Source: Psychrobacter sp. (GTDB lineage Bacteria > Pseudomonadota > Gammaproteobacteria > Pseudomonadales > Moraxellaceae). Taken from it: DNA of 7,473 bases. Of this stretch, positions 1 to 6,275 are shown piece after piece. A model generated the notes under the pieces. The model worked only from the letters and a program-made list of their open reading frames with translations. It was not told the DNA's origin and did no database searches. The stretch spans positions 1-7,473 of the forward strand of contig JAAXIL010000021.1 in the NCBI GenBank assembly GCA_012270355.1, given 5' to 3'. Within the stretch, counting starts at the first letter, position 1; each line of letters begins with the position of its first letter. The translations under genes and the position numbers were made by a program.

Positions 1-65
1 AAAGTGTCATTGACTATACTCTTTATTTGTAGCTCATTTTAATAAAGTTCTTCAAAGTATACCGC

Positions 66-71
66 TATAAT
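66..71 (+). promoter_or_regulatory. Candidate -10 box for the rlpA-like gene
   Basis: A perfect TATAAT hexamer lies in the AT-rich stretch upstream of the rlpA-like gene. No good -35 hexamer is found 16-18 bases upstream, where the sequence is close to TAAAGT, and there is no TGn extension. If used, transcription would start near position 78 and leave a leader of about 120 nt. The rest of 1-200 shows no supportable gene. Confidence 0.4.
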
Positions 72-85
72 AGTCAGTTTAGTTT

Positions 86-116
86 ACAAAAAAAATACAA
101 ATAAAAATTTTTTTGT
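86..116. repeat. A/T-only inverted repeat in the rlpA leader
   Basis: ACAAAAAAA (from 86) pairs with TTTTTTTGT (ending at 116), giving a 9-bp stem with a 13-nt loop. The stem has a single G-C pair, so it is a poor terminator. It may simply be a bent A-tract region between the candidate -10 box and the gene. No function is claimed. Confidence 0.35.
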
Positions 117-200
117 GACACCTGTCCCTTAAATTAGGTTCGTTTTATAACTCATTAGCTAAAGCTGTCGTAATTTACAAATAGCAGTCCATTAAATGCA

Positions 201-1007
201 ATGGTAAAACTCGATAGCTTTAAGAATCATTATAAGTTAATAGCGAATATCAAAGAGGCGATTATCCAGCAGCGATCTTTATCAGAGAAAAAACCTGTCT
301 ACTCCAAGGTTTTTTTGCTGGCTAGTTTATTGGGTATGTGTACTGCCCCTGCTCTGGCTACTGGAAGCGGATTTTCTCAAATTGAACCTGCTTCTGATTT
401 GACAGCAGAGGCGTTTAATAATAAAGAATCAAATATTGATAAATTATTATCCAAGCTTGCTAATGAGCAACAAAGCAATACCACGCTCTTACAATCGGAT
501 ATGGCTGGTCAGTCTTTAGCATCAGGTAGTTCTCTTCTTGCGACCAGTTACTCTCCAAACCGTTATTCTTCAGATAGTCTTTCAATGTCGCCCCAGCCGT
601 TGTCCTCATCGTTTGCATTCAATGACAGCATGAGTAGCAATCTTGAAGATGAGTTCGATACCGATACGCTTTCCCGCTTGTCATTAGTGGCTTCGAGTTC
701 CACAGGTAAATTTCGCCAAAATGGTCGGGCTTCGTGGTACGGTAGCAAGTTCCACGGTCGTAAAACTGCCAATGGTGAACGGTTTAATATGCACGCCATG
801 ACGGCAGCTCACCGCTCATTACCATTTAATACTTATCTTAAAGTCACCAACAAATCCAATGGCAAAAGTGTGATCGTTAAAGTAAACGATAGAGGCCCCT
901 ATGCAGGTAATCGCATTTTAGATTTGTCGTATGGTGCCGCCAAAAAAATTGGTATGATCAGTCGTGCTGTCGGTAACGTGACGATTGAGAAAGTATCTGC
1001 CCCTTAA
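201..1007 (+). CDS. rlpA: RlpA-like septal/peptidoglycan lytic protein (double-psi beta-barrel)
   Basis: This 268-residue protein ends in an RlpA-type double-psi beta-barrel (about residues 173-265). Visible landmarks are RASWYG, the TANGERF loop, HRSLPF (His204), VNDRGPY (Asp230) and RILDLSYGAAKKIGM. In Pseudomonas RlpA the corresponding His and Asp are needed to cleave glycan strands lacking stem peptides, so a periplasmic lytic transglycosylase role is likely. A hydrophobic segment at residues 36-53 ending ALA suggests a signal peptide, but about 35 residues precede it and no other start codon fits before that core. The Cys in LLGMC lacks Gly/Ala/Ser at -1, so a lipoprotein is unlikely. 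Residues 105-165 form a Ser-rich linker. There is no C-terminal SPOR domain. The Shine-Dalgarno is weak. The gene stands alone ahead of a terminator. Confidence 0.85.
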   Translation: MVKLDSFKNHYKLIANIKEAIIQQRSLSEKKPVYSKVFLLASLLGMCTAPALATGSGFSQIEPASDLTAEAFNNKESNIDKLLSKLANEQQSNTTLLQSDMAGQSLASGSSLLATSYSPNRYSSDSLSMSPQPLSSSFAFNDSMSSNLEDEFDTDTLSRLSLVASSSTGKFRQNGRASWYGSKFHGRKTANGERFNMHAMTAAHRSLPFNTYLKVTNKSNGKSVIVKVNDRGPYAGNRILDLSYGAAKKIGMISRAVGNVTIEKVSAP

Positions 1008-1041
1008 TTGTTCTGCCTAATTGACTCATCTAAATAAAATT

Positions 1042-1066
1042 AACCTGCCGTTTGGCAGGTTTTTTT
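1042..1066 (+). terminator. Rho-independent terminator after the rlpA-like gene
   Basis: An 8-bp stem (AACCTGCC paired with GGCAGGTT) closes a GTTT tetraloop and runs into seven T residues (1060-1066). It begins 35 bases after the stop of the rlpA-like gene, so it should end that transcript and separate it from the engB cluster. Confidence 0.9.
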
Positions 1067-1081
1067 ATGGCATAATTTATA
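1052..1081 (+). promoter_or_regulatory. Possible engB promoter overlapping the terminator
   Basis: TTGGCA (1052-1057), inside the terminator hairpin, is a fair -35. Eighteen bases later lies TTTATA (1076-1081). CATAAT at 1071-1076 is an alternative -10 without a matching -35. Because the terminator isolates engB from upstream, some promoter must lie between here and the start. The resulting leader would be only about 10-20 nt. Confidence 0.35.
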
Positions 1082-1104
1082 CATCAACTGTTTTAATGCT
1101 TATT

Positions 1105-1812
1105 ATGACTCAAACCAATATCGCTCAAGACCCAAAAACCATTGCCAAAAAACGTTTGGCTCAAACTGAATTTATGCTTTCTGCCCCGACGTTTAAGCTC
1201 TGCCCTACTGATGAAGGGTTTGAGGTGGCATTTGCAGGACGTTCCAATGCAGGCAAATCTTCTGCCATCAATTTGCTTTGCGTACAACGTGAGCTTGCCC
1301 GTTCATCTAAAACCCAAGGACGCACGCAGATGATTAATTTTTTTGCCATTGGTGGTAAGCCCATGGCGGAAGCTACTCGTCTTGTCGATTTGCCTGGTTA
1401 TGGTTATGCTGCTGTGCCCGAAGCCATGAAAAATGAATGGCAAGTGGAGCTTGAGGAATACTTGGTGTCTCGGCAAAGTTTAACAGGGCTCGTGCTACTT
1501 ATGGACAATCGACATCCCCTAAAGTTTTTTGACGAACAAATGCTAAAGTGGGCAAAAGACGGTGGCGTGGCGGTGCATATCTTACTGACCAAAGCCGATA
1601 AACTAAAATTTGGAGCGGCGAAAAACGCATTATTGATGGTACAAAAACAGCTGCGTCAGTTGGAGTTACCATTTTCGATTCAATTGTTTTCGGCACTTAA
1701 AAAAGAGGGCGTGGAGGAATTGGCTCTTGTTATGAATGACTGGCTGGAGCTTTCTTCATTACCCTCTACAACTGCTAAAAATACAGACGAACTTAATCAA
1801 CAGGATAGCTAA
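1105..1812 (+). CDS. engB: Ribosome-biogenesis GTPase EngB/YihA/YsxC
   Basis: EngB is a TRAFAC-class GTPase that acts in the cytoplasm in late 50S subunit assembly and is usually essential. All G motifs are visible, numbered from this start: G1 GRSNAGKS (45-52), switch [11 protein letters not shown]3 DLPGYGYA (Asp95), G4 TKAD (162-165) and G5 SAL (196-198). The DNRHPLK segment is also typical. The product is 235 residues, slightly longer than the usual 200-215, with extra length at both ends. I start at ATG 1105 (MTQTNIAQ); ATG 1096 in the same frame (MLIMTQ) is equally possible. The frame can be pushed to TTG 1021, but that start precedes the terminator and is not credible. No clear Shine-Dalgarno precedes either ATG. 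The stop codon directly abuts the xseA ATG, so the two are probably translationally coupled. Confidence 0.93.
   Translation: MTQTNIAQDPKTIAKKRLAQTEFMLSAPTFKLCPTDEGFEVAFAGRSNAGKSSAINLLCVQRELARSSKTQGRTQMINFFAIGGKPMAEATRLVDLPGYGYAAVPEAMKNEWQVELEEYLVSRQSLTGLVLLMDNRHPLKFFDEQMLKWAKDGGVAVHILLTKADKLKFGAAKNALLMVQKQLRQLELPFSIQLFSALKKEGVEELALVMNDWLELSSLPSTTAKNTDELNQQDS
1802..1805 (+). promoter_or_regulatory. Ribosome binding site of xseA inside engB
   Basis: AGGA lies 7 nt before the ATG at 1813 and within the last codons of engB. Together with the TAAATG junction it fixes the xseA start and implies coupled translation. Confidence 0.7.
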
Positions 1813-3357
1813 ATGCCCAAACCTAATCTTGCTTTGCTAGACGGTTTAAACGCTGATGGCACGTCTATAGTAAAATCATCACGTCAGCTTATCGAAGATC
1901 AGCTAGCTGATGGCAATACTCATATAGTCGAATCTGATGTCATTGATGAATTAGAGGATACGGTATTACGTCTAAGCGACTATTTGGCTGCCGTGCAAAT
2001 GGTGGTAAAAGAAACTTTTAGCCATAGCGTGTGGGTCAAAGCAGAAGTTCGCAATGTATCGAGCAAAGGCGGTCATTACTATTTTGAGTTGGCGGAGAAA
2101 GATGAAACGGGCAAAATTATCGCTAGCGTGCGTGGTAATTTGTGGCGATTCAAAGCTGAACGTGTATTAAAACGCTTTGAGCGGCAAACTGGGCGGACGC
2201 TTGAGCGGGGCGTGTCGGTGCTGATGAATGTCAATGCTACCCTGCATCCGCAATATGGCTTTGCTCTCGCCATCAACGACATAGACCCGACTTATACGCT
2301 GGGTGATTTGGCGAGACAATACGCCTTAATGCTCGAGCAATTGGATGCTGAAGGGTTACTCACGCTGAATAAATCTTTACCCGAGCCATTCGATATTGAG
2401 CAGGTGTTGGTAATTGCCCCCGAAAATGCAGCGGGACTGGGCGACTTTCGAGCTGATGCAGATCGATTAGATCATGTTGGAGCTTGCCATTTTCATTATG
2501 AAACCGCCACGTTTCAGGGTAATCATGCCCCGCAGGAAATACGCCAAGCCATCATTCAGGGCGTTACTCGTATCAAGGCAGACATTGGCAGACTGCCTGA
2601 TATTTTAGTTATCATTAGAGGCGGTGGAGCAGTCGGAGATTTGGCATATTTAAACGACTATGATTTGGCGGCTTTGGTGGCGGAGCAACCCGTGCCTGTG
2701 TGGGTAGGCATTGGTCATGAGCGAGATAAAGTACTTCTTGATGAAGTCGCTCATCGCAGTTTTGATACGCCATCAAAAGTCATTGCAGGCATTAGCCGGC
2801 ACTTGCAAGCAGTGACAGAGCAAGCCAAACAACATATGCAACGCTTAATAAACGCCACACAAAGTCATCTTGAACATGCCAAGCTATCGAGCGAACAGGC
2901 AATGCATAGCGTTCAAACCCACAGTCAGTACCAACTTGAACGTTGGCAAGGGCGACTTACAAGCCAATTTGAGAAAGTTCAGCAACAAGCCAAATTTCAG
3001 ATTCATATTGCTCAAAGTCGAAACCAGCAAACGCTAGATTCGATACAGTCATTGAGCTCACAACAATTAAATGAAGCCCGACGACGTAGCCAATATCAGC
3101 TCGGTCGCATCCAAGCCAAGGGGCAACATGACCTTGAACAGGCGAGCCGACACATTGACCATTTGCGAGAAGTCATTTTGCTCCAACATCCTGCTCGCTT
3201 ACTTCAACAAGGTTACGCCTTGGTGCAAAACCCATCTGGGTATGTAGTGCACTCAGTTTCTCAAGTTGAGCCCAATGAGACCATTCAAGTACAACTCAAT
3301 GACGGACGTTTAACCGCCACCGTAACGGAAGTAGAACCGATCCAGCCCCACCAATAA
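1813..3357 (+). CDS. xseA: Exodeoxyribonuclease VII large subunit
   Basis: This is the catalytic subunit of exonuclease VII, which degrades single-stranded DNA from both ends to short oligonucleotides in repair and recombination. Order of parts: an unusual N-terminal extension (about 1-50), an OB-fold DNA-binding domain (about 52-155, including VWVKAEVRNVSSKGGHYYFEL), the catalytic core, a long Gln-rich coiled coil (about 325-465), and a C-terminal segment with LLQQGYALVQ and NDGRLTATV. Core motifs are IRGGGAVGDL (Arg269 to Leu277), GIGHERD (His302, Asp305) and DTPSK (318-322). At 514 residues it is longer than E. coli XseA (456), owing to the N-terminal extension and the coil. Within the coil SQYQLER (371-377) recurs as SQYQLGR (426-432), 55 residues apart. 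It follows engB with no gap and precedes xseB by 65 bp. Confidence 0.95.
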   Translation: MPKPNLALLDGLNADGTSIVKSSRQLIEDQLADGNTHIVESDVIDELEDTVLRLSDYLAAVQMVVKETFSHSVWVKAEVRNVSSKGGHYYFELAEKDETGKIIASVRGNLWRFKAERVLKRFERQTGRTLERGVSVLMNVNATLHPQYGFALAINDIDPTYTLGDLARQYALMLEQLDAEGLLTLNKSLPEPFDIEQVLVIAPENAAGLGDFRADADRLDHVGACHFHYETATFQGNHAPQEIRQAIIQGVTRIKADIGRLPDILVIIRGGGAVGDLAYLNDYDLAALVAEQPVPVWVGIGHERDKVLLDEVAHRSFDTPSKVIAGISRHLQAVTEQAKQHMQRLINATQSHLEHAKLSSEQAMHSVQTHSQYQLERWQGRLTSQFEKVQQQAKFQIHIAQSRNQQTLDSIQSLSSQQLNEARRRSQYQLGRIQAKGQHDLEQASRHIDHLREVILLQHPARLLQQGYALVQNPSGYVVHSVSQVEPNETIQVQLNDGRLTATVTEVEPIQPHQ

Positions 3358-3410
3358 CTTGTCTCCAGTCGATTGAAGTCAAATCTGAAGTTGAATTATT
3401 TATTTACATA

Positions 3411-3415
3411 AGGAA
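3411..3415 (+). promoter_or_regulatory. Ribosome binding site of xseB
   Basis: AGGAA ends 7 nt before ATG 3423, which supports that start for the small gene. Confidence 0.7.
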
Positions 3416-3422
3416 CATCACT

Positions 3423-3659
3423 ATGGCTACTCGCAAAAAAGCCCCCCCTAAAACGTTTAAAGCCGCCTCTGAAGTGTTGAAAACTAACGCCGAAGCCTTG
3501 CAAAATACCAGCGAGCCAGATATTGATAATTTAATGACGATAGTTGAAGAGTCGATCGCAGCCTATCAGGTTTGCCAAGCTCGTATTGAAGCTGTTGAGC
3601 TGGCATTAAGTGAGGCGTTTACGCAATCGGCATTGATTGATGAAGACGAAACCGCTTAA
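3423..3659 (+). CDS. xseB: Exodeoxyribonuclease VII small subunit
   Basis: This 78-residue, mostly helical protein matches the size (about 80 residues) and position of XseB, the non-catalytic subunit that binds the XseA coiled coil in several copies. The pattern is typical but diverged: a basic N-terminus (ATRKKAPPKTFKAASEVL), a central helix pair around DIDNLMTIVEESIAAYQVCQ, then RIEAVELALSEAF and an acidic tail. Compared with E. coli, the Leu/Glu spacing of the first helix is kept, but the usual ELE-IV signature is weak, so the call rests partly on its place after xseA. A good Shine-Dalgarno supports the start. It is probably co-transcribed with xseA and the zinc-finger gene 47 bp downstream. 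Confidence 0.85.
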   Translation: MATRKKAPPKTFKAASEVLKTNAEALQNTSEPDIDNLMTIVEESIAAYQVCQARIEAVELALSEAFTQSALIDEDETA

Positions 3660-3693
3660 ATGATAAGTTGAAAAAAGTTTTAACGTAACAGAT

Positions 3694-3698
3694 AGGAA
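3694..3698 (+). promoter_or_regulatory. Ribosome binding site of the DksA/TraR-type gene
   Basis: AGGAA stands 8 nt before ATG 3707 and supports that start. Confidence 0.7.
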
Positions 3699-3706
3699 AT
3701 TTTGCC

Positions 3707-4030
3707 ATGAATTTTGCTAAACACAAAGACCAATTAGAATCACTTAAACAAGAGTATGAAACCCGAATTGCTAAGATTGAAGACCATTTGCACAATCCGC
3801 AAGATGAACTAGATGAGCATTGGGATGACCAAGCCATCTCGATGCGACAAAATGACATGCGACAAAATTTGCTTGCTGAGGCTCAGCAAAACCTCACTTA
3901 TGTGAATAATGCCTTAATGCGAATTGAAAATGGCACTTATGGCGAATGTGTCGAATGCGGTGAGGACATTGAAGAGAAACGACTTGATGCCGTGCCTTAT
4001 GCCACATTGTGCATGGAACATGCTGAATAG
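3707..4030 (+). CDS. Short TraR/DksA-family zinc-finger protein
   Basis: A 107-residue protein with a helical N-terminal part (1-75) and a C-terminal DksA/TraR-type zinc finger: GECVECGEDI (Cys81, Cys84), KRLDAVPYA, then Cys102-x2-His105. The last ligand position is His rather than Cys. DksA relatives bind in the RNA polymerase secondary channel and tune transcription with or without ppGpp. At the coiled-coil tip E. coli DksA has Asp-x-x-Asp-x-Ala; here the aligned stretch HWDDQA has His38, Asp41 and Ala43, so the first acidic residue is absent. It is much shorter than true DksA (about 150 residues), so the dksA symbol is not assigned. It is the last gene of the engB-xseAB cluster and is followed by a terminator. 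The precise target is unknown. Confidence 0.85.
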   Translation: MNFAKHKDQLESLKQEYETRIAKIEDHLHNPQDELDEHWDDQAISMRQNDMRQNLLAEAQQNLTYVNNALMRIENGTYGECVECGEDIEEKRLDAVPYATLCMEHAE

Positions 4031-4083
4031 TTTAATGATGTAGTCATAAATTAAAAAAAACGAACTTAATAAAATTTACACAT

Positions 4084-4116
4084 AAAAAAAACGATGGCTT
4101 AAACCATCGTTTTTTT
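4084..4116. terminator. Bidirectional terminator between the zinc-finger gene and pbpG
   Basis: ACGATGG (4091-4097) pairs with CCATCGT (4104-4110) around a six-base loop. An A run (4084-4090) precedes it and a T run (4110-4116) follows it. The mirror-image runs let it end the plus-strand zinc-finger transcript and the minus-strand pbpG transcript, whose coding ends lie about 54 and 49 bases away. Confidence 0.88.
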
Positions 4117-4164
4117 ACCCAGTTAAACATGTTGCCCAGTTGAATGAGGCATATTGATAAGACG

Positions 4165-5319
4165 TTAAATACTACGTCGCACTGCCAAACTATTCAAAAT
4201 GGTTTCAGCATCCTTCCAACGCGTGGCAGTGCTACCTGCTCCAAGCAACACAACAATGGCAGGGCGATTGTTAATACTGGTTTCCATGACCACACATTTG
4301 CCTGCTTCATTGATAAATCCTGTTTTAGAAATGCCAATTGGATACGCCTTATCTCGAACCAAATAACTGGTGTTGCGAGCAGGATAAGTGCGGTTGCCCG
4401 AGGCGAAATTTGCCACATAGAAGTCATGATTAGCAGTTGTCGAAAAGCGACGAATAACTTCATACTGTCCTGCCGCCTTCACCATTTTCACCAGATCTGC
4501 AGGGGAAGCGACATTCCGTTTATCAAGCCCTGTTGGATCACCAAAAAAAGCGGTCGTCATACCGAGCGAGCGAGCTTTGGCATTCATGGCTGCCATAAAC
4601 GAATCATAGCCGCCAGGATAATGCCGTGCCAAAGATTTCGCAGCAGGATTTTCTGACTTCATCAGAGTCATGAGTAGCAGCTCAGCACGGTTCATGCGAT
4701 CACCTGAACGCAAGCGAGAGCTGGCTTTTTTAGGTCCGACAAAATCGATGGATTCAAGCACAATCTCTTCACGCATATCTTGCCCTGCATCCAAGATTAC
4801 CATTGCTGTCATTAGCTTAGTGATGGAGGCAATTGGACGAGCCGCGTGAGCGTTTTTCTCGTACAAGGGCTGCCCTGTTGCCACATCCACCACCATCACG
4901 CCACGTGAGCCCGTTGATATGGGCAACGTATCGCCATAGCTATTGTAGCCACTACTGTAGCTGCTGCCATAGTTGTTGCTATATTGAGACGTGCCGAAGC
5001 TAAGTGATGAGCTTCCAGACGTGCTACCATTGCCCGAATAGCCATTGTCAACTTTACGAATTGTATTATTACCCGACGTGTTAGAATACATAATCGTGCG
5101 GGCTTCAGATAAACTATCTGCCCCGCCCCAACTAATTTTAGCACTGACTGTCTTAGCACTGCCAGGTCGTTCCGACTCATTGATGGCGAGTGCGGCTTGG
5201 GCGGAAATGGCGGTCAAGCTAACGCCCGCTACCGCTAAGGCAAGAGCAGTTTTAGCCAGTTTGGTAGTGAGTGCGATTGAGGCGTTCTAGGCATTCCAAT
5301 CGTTGTGAAAACGGGTCAT
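4165..5319 (-). CDS. pbpG: D-alanyl-D-alanine endopeptidase (PBP7 type), with in-frame amber at codon 11
   Basis: This penicillin-binding serine peptidase (S11/PbpG family) cuts peptidoglycan cross-links in the periplasm. Numbered from the ATG at 5319 and counting the stop as codon 11, the motifs are SITK (165-168, nucleophile Ser165), SEN (222-224) and KTG (332-334), with RPIASITKLMTAMV and HYPGGYDSFMAAMNAKA as in E. coli PbpG. A Ser/Gly/Tyr/Asn-rich linker (about 78-135) precedes the catalytic domain. The ATG has AGGA 7 nt upstream, but TAG at 5289-5287 interrupts the frame. The same frame then gives a good signal peptide (TKLAKTALALAVAG to AQAALA). The only standard start after the TAG that still keeps the domain is TTG 5217, which would lose the signal core. 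It is either a lesion, a consensus error, or a gene using a rare start. The catalytic domain itself looks intact. Confidence 0.85.
5287..5289 (-). other. In-frame TAG (amber) in the pbpG signal region
   Basis: On the minus strand the frame reads MTRFHNDWNA, TAG, then NASIALTTKLAKTALALAV. The codons on both sides are sensible for a secreted protein. A CAG (Gln) codon would need one base change to give this stop. Confidence 0.85.
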
Positions 5320-5326
5320 GGTGGCA

Positions 5327-5330
5327 TCCT
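5327..5330 (-). promoter_or_regulatory. Ribosome binding site that fixes the original pbpG start
   Basis: AGGA on the minus strand is followed by 7 nt and then ATG at 5319. This is the main reason to place the start upstream of the in-frame TAG rather than at TTG 5217, which has no such site. Confidence 0.7.
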
Positions 5331-5432
5331 AGTACTGTAGATATTACTAAATTGACTGTTATAAAACCAAATGAATTTTTATACGAAAGTTGGTTACAAA
5401 TCATTCATACAAAATTAAACAAAAGTGCTTTT

Positions 5433-5461
5433 ATCATAGCATCAAATTTTTTTTGCGTTAA
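5433..5461 (-). promoter_or_regulatory. Candidate pbpG promoter
   Basis: On the minus strand TTAACG (5461-5456) and TATGAT (5438-5433) are separated by 17 bases. The -10 is close to consensus and the -35 matches at four of six positions. Transcription would start near 5426, about 107 nt before the ATG. Confidence 0.35.
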
Positions 5462-5542
5462 GTGCTATTTTGAGGAATTACGGGCGTTTTAAGCGAAAAT
5501 GGCAATATCAAACCGTTGCTTTACGCTTGGGTAACAATAAGC

Positions 5543-5570
5543 AGATTTTAGTAAGCTTATTTTAAAATCT
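5543..5570. repeat. Nested dyad upstream of gacA
   Basis: AGATTTTA (5543-5550) and TAAAATCT (5563-5570) form an exact 8-bp inverted repeat. Between them sits a perfect palindrome, TAAGCTTA (5552-5559). The right arm also overlaps the palindrome ATTTTAAAAT (5559-5568). It ends 38 bp before the gacA ATG and could be an operator or a leader hairpin; there is no T run typical of a terminator. Confidence 0.45.
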
Positions 5571-5594
5571 AGGCTGTGGAAATTGATTGGTAAT

Positions 5595-5601
5595 AGGAAA
5601 G
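5595..5601 (+). promoter_or_regulatory. Ribosome binding site of gacA
   Basis: AGGAAAG lies 7 nt before ATG 5609 and supports the start that gives an intact receiver domain. Confidence 0.65.
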
Positions 5602-5608
5602 AATAGAC

Positions 5609-6250
5609 ATGGCAGAAATCAAAGTCCTTGTGGTGGATGACCACGATTTGGTGCGGATGGGCATTCGGCATATGCTAGATGACCACCCAGACATGCATGT
5701 GATTGGCGATGCCAGCGATGGCGAAATGGCACTCGATATGGTGCGTGAGCTTGCCCCCGATGTGGTGCTTCTAGATGTCAATATGCCCAATATAGGTGGG
5801 GTTGAAGTCACCAAACGCCTGCGTCAACACAATAATGCCGTCAAAATCATTGCGGTCAGTAGCGTGTCCACTCAGCCCTATCCCTCGATGCTTCTTAAAG
5901 CAGGTGTTAACGGCTATATTACCAAAGGTACGCCATTTGACGAAATGGTAAAAGCCATCAAAAAAGTCGTTCAAGGGGGCAAATATTTTAGCAGTGATGT
6001 GGCTGAGGAACTTGCAGACATGTTGACTGCCACCGATGAAGACTCACCGTTTGATCGTCTCAGCGAGCGTGAAAAGCAAGTTGCGATGATGGTGGTCAAT
6101 TGCCAAAGTCCACAGCAGATTGCCGACCAACTGTTTGTGAGCGTCAAAACCATTAACACCTACCGCTATCGCATTTTTGAAAAACTAGGGGTTGACAGCG
6201 ATGTGAAATTGACGCATTTGGCGATGCGACATGGGTTGATTCAACCTTAG
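5609..6250 (+). CDS. gacA: UvrY/GacA-family response regulator (NarL/LuxR type)
   Basis: A 213-residue two-component response regulator. The receiver domain (about 4-120) has the acidic pair Asp10/Asp11, phosphoacceptor Asp56 in LLDVNMP, a Ser at the switch position (84-85) and Lys106. The C-terminal LuxR-type helix-turn-helix (about 148-210) carries LSEREKQVAMMV, SVKTINTYRYRIFEKLGV and LTHLAMRHGL, which closely resembles UvrY/GacA. Length matches the family (about 210-220). GacA-type regulators, phosphorylated by a GacS/BarA hybrid kinase, usually activate small RNAs that sequester CsrA/RsmA and so control secretion, biofilm and virulence traits. No GacS gene is in the window, which is common because the two are often unlinked. 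A PilS-like kinase starts 25 bp downstream. A dyad lies upstream. Confidence 0.9.
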   Translation: MAEIKVLVVDDHDLVRMGIRHMLDDHPDMHVIGDASDGEMALDMVRELAPDVVLLDVNMPNIGGVEVTKRLRQHNNAVKIIAVSSVSTQPYPSMLLKAGVNGYITKGTPFDEMVKAIKKVVQGGKYFSSDVAEELADMLTATDEDSPFDRLSEREKQVAMMVVNCQSPQQIADQLFVSVKTINTYRYRIFEKLGVDSDVKLTHLAMRHGLIQP

Positions 6251-6275
6251 ATGACCGTTTAATGAAACCCTTGCT

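Larger units (their letters stand above)
5320..5608. other. Divergent intergenic region between pbpG and gacA
   Basis: This 289-bp AT-rich spacer must carry promoters for both directions. It contains the pbpG Shine-Dalgarno, a candidate pbpG promoter, a nested dyad and the gacA Shine-Dalgarno. A short near-repeat AAGTGCTTTT / AAGTGCTATT (about 5423 and 5460) also occurs. No convincing forward -35/-10 pair for gacA was found. Short frames crossing it lack ribosome binding sites and recognisable sequence. Confidence 0.6.

Noticed and set aside
1..200. Search for an upstream gene end, riboswitch or small RNA
   Set aside because: No conserved reading frame, GC-rich hairpin or known aptamer pattern could be recognised in this AT-rich stretch.
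1021..1104. Extending engB upstream to TTG 1021
   Set aside because: The added codons translate the terminator hairpin itself and lack any ribosome binding site.
4386..4394. AAGTGCGGT, identical to the Haemophilus DNA uptake core
   Set aside because: I noticed only one copy, and it sits inside the pbpG coding sequence. A chance match is more likely.
4144..4656. A 170-codon plus-strand reading frame opposite pbpG
   Set aside because: It lies antisense to the conserved peptidase domain, has no ribosome binding site and no recognisable motif. It is a shadow of pbpG.
5271..5492. A 73-codon plus-strand frame in the divergent spacer
   Set aside because: No Shine-Dalgarno, overlaps the pbpG 5' end and AT-rich promoter DNA, and the translation looks random.
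5489..5671. A minus-strand frame across the gacA start
   Set aside because: It overlaps the gacA receiver domain and ribosome binding site and has no protein-like features.
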